Source of the DNA: Thiolapillus brandeum
GTDB lineage: Bacteria > Pseudomonadota > Gammaproteobacteria > Chromatiales > Chromatiaceae
Assembly: GCA_011051425.1 (NCBI GenBank)
Contig: DRLF01000404.1
Location: forward strand, 1-9,106
Reading direction: 5' to 3'
DNA length: 9,106 nucleotides
This document shows positions 6,879 through 9,106 of this stretch, one piece after another. Under the pieces are notes generated by a model. The model worked only from the letters and a program-made list of their open reading frames with translations. It was not told the origin of the DNA and did not search any database. Position 1 is the first letter of the stretch. Each line of letters opens with the position of its first letter. The translations under genes and the position numbers were made by a program.

Positions 6879-7502
6879 ATGGCGGGCTTCATCGGCAAAT
6901 ACCTGCTGCCCAGGGAAATCGATTTTAACAAAGCCTTGCTGAACCAGGCCAGACTCGGCCGGTCCATGGTCGAGGAGCTTTATCAGGCCTGTGTCGATGA
7001 AGACAAAGACAGACTGGCATCCCTGTCCACAGCTGCAATGCAAGCCCGAAAGCTCAAGGCAAAGAACATGGGACAGCTGCTGGATGTGTTTATCACGCCC
7101 TATGACAAGGAATCGATCTATCGCATGATTACCCAGTTGGACTGGGTGACGCTCAGTGTGAAACACTTTGTGCTGGAAACCGATCTCTACGACATCCATG
7201 AACTGGCCGAATACGAGCCCATACTGAGAACCCTGGCAACGATGGCCATCGCGCTGGAAAAAGGCATCGCCAACCTGCCCTCGAAAACCCTGGGCATCAT
7301 TGCGCCCAAAATCGACCAGGTTCATGACCTGTATGACGAAGTGGTCGAAACCTGCGCCAAGACGACAGCGACACTACTCGCCCAGGACGATATCAAACAC
7401 ATCATTCGTCACAAGGACATTTTGCTGCAACTGAAGGAAATCGCGAAGCGTCTGCATATTTCCGCCAATACGCTGGAAGACATGGCTATCAAAATAGTTT
7501 GA
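6879..7502 (+). CDS. DUF47 / PhoU-like protein, partner of the PiT transporter
   Basis: This encodes a 207-residue, almost wholly alpha-helical cytoplasmic protein without signal peptide or membrane segments, the normal size for DUF47 (TIGR00153-type). DUF47 proteins are PhoU-like helix bundles, encoded next to pit genes and thought to modulate the transporter. The best landmark is FITPYDKESIYRMITQLD (71-88), corresponding to the family's TPFDRED...LD block; the C-terminal helix LLQLKEIAKRLHISANTLEDMAIKI also aligns. The acidic positions that normally make the E/DxxxD metal sites seem to be missing: the first helix reads STAAMQARKLKAKN, LDD becomes LDW (87-89), and LHISAN replaces the usual D-x-C-E-D-x-A-N pattern. 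It starts 2 nt after the PiT stop with a good GGAG at 6869-6872, so it is the last gene of a three-gene operon. Confidence 0.85.
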   Translation: MAGFIGKYLLPREIDFNKALLNQARLGRSMVEELYQACVDEDKDRLASLSTAAMQARKLKAKNMGQLLDVFITPYDKESIYRMITQLDWVTLSVKHFVLETDLYDIHELAEYEPILRTLATMAIALEKGIANLPSKTLGIIAPKIDQVHDLYDEVVETCAKTTATLLAQDDIKHIIRHKDILLQLKEIAKRLHISANTLEDMAIKIV

Positions 7503-7530
7503 CGGTCTATCCTGCAGACAAAGGAAAATG

Positions 7531-8400
7531 CTATTCGACTTTCCTGCCGGGAGAAAAAACCAAAGTGCCCGTCTGATTCCCCACCGCCCATGAAAGCACC
7601 AATTGCCTTTCCATGAAACTGAAACTGCTCACCTGCCCTAGGTACTTCAGATACTGTCCTTCCAGTTCCATGATGTCCGAGGGACAGGCTTTGCGCGTGC
7701 TGCCCACGGGACCAACCTTCACGCCGCCCGCTTCCGACTGCTGATCCTTCATGTCAGCAAAATAATTGTTACAACCGCTGCTGCCATTAATGCGGCCATC
7801 CTCATAGGTCAGGGTGATTTGCGGTTCGGGAGGCACTGCCTGCTCACCGATGCTGCGTAAAACCCATTCGGTTCCGCCAATGTCTTCCACGGTCAGTTTC
7901 CCGGTGATTTTCACTGGCAACTCCCTGAGCGTTCCATCGTCTTCAATGACCCAGGTACGGGTAGCCTTCTGAGATGGACAGCAAACCGGGTCACCTGCAG
8001 CCTGTTCGACAAGATCAATACTGATTTTATTGCCATTGATATCGCCACCCAGGATCTGCACCCGGTCACCGACAAAAAGGGAATGGCTGCTTACCTGTCC
8101 CTTGTGAAGATCCAGTATCACCAGATAGTTGAAAACGCCACTGCCACCCGGGCTGTCCCACAGTGCCAGCACAATTTCCTGCTCTCCATCATTATCCAGG
8201 TCTCCCTTCAGTTCAAATCCCTCGACAAGCCCGCGTTCTGGCGCGGTCGCGTTGGCAGAAACAGGAGGCCCGGCCGCAGCCACCGGCTTGTCTCCTGCCA
8301 CAGGGACGCCATCATCAGCGGAAAATACGGCAGCAACAGACAGGAAACACAAAGAAACTGTCACCAGGAATATCCCCGGAATTTTTCTCAACGGCATCAT
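7531..8400 (-). CDS. Secreted META/HslJ-domain (DUF306) protein
   Basis: This encodes 289 residues. Residues 1-28 form a signal peptide (basic MMPLRK, hydrophobic core, VFSA before DD); there is no convincing lipobox, so a soluble periplasmic protein is likely. An Ala/Pro-rich linker follows. Residues about 60-165 form a beta-rich module with DLDNDGEQE (67-75), an EF-hand- or FG-GAP-like acidic loop that could bind calcium, and a GDPVCCPSQ segment seen in some META proteins. Residues about 173-285 are the META domain: GTEWVLRSI, GSSGCNNYF (206-214), RKACPSDIMELE (236-247) and the closing strand TGTLVF. META/HslJ proteins are envelope proteins linked to heat or antibiotic stress in E. coli, with no known enzymatic role. 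The start overlaps the stop of the upstream phosphorylase gene (GAATGATGCC); ATG 8398-8400 or 8395-8397 would both work, with CGGGA just ahead. Confidence 0.85.
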   Translation of the reverse strand: MMPLRKIPGIFLVTVSLCFLSVAAVFSADDGVPVAGDKPVAAAGPPVSANATAPERGLVEGFELKGDLDNDGEQEIVLALWDSPGGSGVFNYLVILDLHKGQVSSHSLFVGDRVQILGGDINGNKISIDLVEQAAGDPVCCPSQKATRTWVIEDDGTLRELPVKITGKLTVEDIGGTEWVLRSIGEQAVPPEPQITLTYEDGRINGSSGCNNYFADMKDQQSEAGGVKVGPVGSTRKACPSDIMELEGQYLKYLGQVSSFSFMERQLVLSWAVGNQTGTLVFSPGRKVE

Positions 8401-9106
8401 TCCCGATCAAACTCCAGGTTTCTGAGCAACAGTTTGACAAGCTCGATGGAGGTGTCCAGGTTCTTCTGGATCTCACGGGCGGTAATGGGTCCTTTCCCCA
8501 AACCGGCGGCCCAGTTGACAACCAGGGACAGGTGGGCAAAGCAAAGATCCAGTTCTTTTGCGAGAGCTGCTTCCGGCATGCCGGTCATGCCTACCAGGTC
8601 ACAGCCGTCACGATGCATGCGCTGTATCTCTGCAGCGGTTTCGAGACGGGGTCCCTGGGTTGCACCATAGGTACCTTCCGTCTTCAGCCGCACGCTGGCA
8701 TTCCGCCCTGCCTTTATCAGGATGTCGCGCAGTTCATCACAATACGGCTGTGAGAAATCCACGTGCTTGATAGGCGTTACATCGCAGCAATCCACAAAGG
8801 TATGATCTCTGCCCCAGGTATAGTCGATAATCTGATCCGGCACACACAGAATGCCCGGCTCCATGGTTATGCCGCCTACCGACGCCACGCTGATGATGCG
8901 TTTGATTCCCACGGACTCGAGCGCCCATATGTTGGCCCGGTAATTCACCCGGTGTGGTGGAATGGTATGTCCACCACCGTGCCGCGGTAAAAACACGACG
9001 GGTATGCCGGCAAAATGCCCAAAGGCCAGAGGCGCCGAAGGTTCACCATAGGGTGTGACCACGATTTTCTGGCGCTCGACCTCCAGTTCTTCCAGCCAGG
9101 CCAGCC
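8397..9106 (-). CDS. S-methyl-5'-thioinosine phosphorylase-type nucleoside phosphorylase (5' partial)
   Basis: This is a purine nucleoside phosphorylase-family enzyme that splits a 5'-methylthio-nucleoside with phosphate into a base and 5-methylthioribose-1-phosphate, in methionine and purine salvage. The frame runs off the right edge; comparison with P. aeruginosa PA3004 suggests only about 10 residues (with the N-terminal GGTG phosphate loop) are missing. Visible landmarks are TPYGEPSAPL, PRHG, VNYRANIWAL, SVGGI, VPDQIIDYTWGRDHTF, TQGPRLET and GMTGMPEAALAKELDL. In human methylthioadenosine phosphorylase two Asp in the motif TDYD recognise the 6-amino base. Here that motif is VVNWAAG (Asn at 8514-8516, Ala two residues on), as in PA3004, which acts on methylthioinosine. 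The product is therefore more likely MTIP than MTAP. The stop codon overlaps the start of the META gene, implying an operon. Confidence 0.93.
   Translation of the reverse strand, partial: LAWLEELEVERQKIVVTPYGEPSAPLAFGHFAGIPVVFLPRHGGGHTIPPHRVNYRANIWALESVGIKRIISVASVGGITMEPGILCVPDQIIDYTWGRDHTFVDCCDVTPIKHVDFSQPYCDELRDILIKAGRNASVRLKTEGTYGATQGPRLETAAEIQRMHRDGCDLVGMTGMPEAALAKELDLCFAHLSLVVNWAAGLGKGPITAREIQKNLDTSIELVKLLLRNLEFDRE

Noticed and set aside
7503..7545. Bidirectional terminator between the convergent DUF47 and META genes
   Set aside because: The only inverted repeat (AGGAAA at 7522-7527, TTTCCT at 7540-7545) is 6 bp, A/T-rich, with a 12-base loop, and reaches into the META coding region; too weak to call.

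Overview
The window looks like ordinary chromosome from a Gammaproteobacterium. Pointers are a PhoQ/QseC-like sensor kinase C-terminus, a DUF4124 envelope protein, a CCA-encoding tRNA-Val(GAC), and a purine phosphorylase resembling the methylthioinosine phosphorylase of Pseudomonas aeruginosa. Base composition is balanced and coding density is high. I see no transposase, integrase, phage gene, CRISPR array or rRNA. The genus cannot be named; a free-living, possibly sulfur-oxidising or related lineage would be a guess.

Left part (1-1346): the catalytic end of a histidine kinase, cut by the window edge, is followed by a small secreted DUF4124 protein with a coiled-coil tail. On the minus strand sits a complete tRNA-Val(GAC) with its own likely promoter and a hairpin terminator.

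Centre (1342-7502): two tightly packed operons diverge from a control region of about 65 bp. The leftward operon encodes an APC-family permease followed, after 2 nt, by a TMTC-like polytopic GT-C protein with C-terminal TPR repeats. The rightward operon encodes a second APC permease, clearly a paralogue of the first, then a PiT-family anion transporter (1-nt stop/start overlap), then a DUF47/PhoU-like protein (2-nt gap). The PiT protein has unusual substitutions in three signature motifs. Its DUF47 partner lacks the acidic residues expected of metal-binding PhoU-type proteins. The set reads as a membrane-transport module of unknown substrate, and it is the most interesting part of the window.

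Right part (7531-9106): on the minus strand, a methylthioinosine-type phosphorylase (purine and methionine salvage; about 10 N-terminal residues lie outside the window) overlaps the start of a secreted META/HslJ-domain protein. This pair converges on the DUF47 gene with only 28 bp between the stop codons.

No stretch over 300 bases lacks a gene. The gaps at 389-575, 1047-1158 and 1236-1341 hold at most the short signals listed. Nothing here is proven to be a new system; the APC-PiT-DUF47 arrangement is the best candidate for follow-up.
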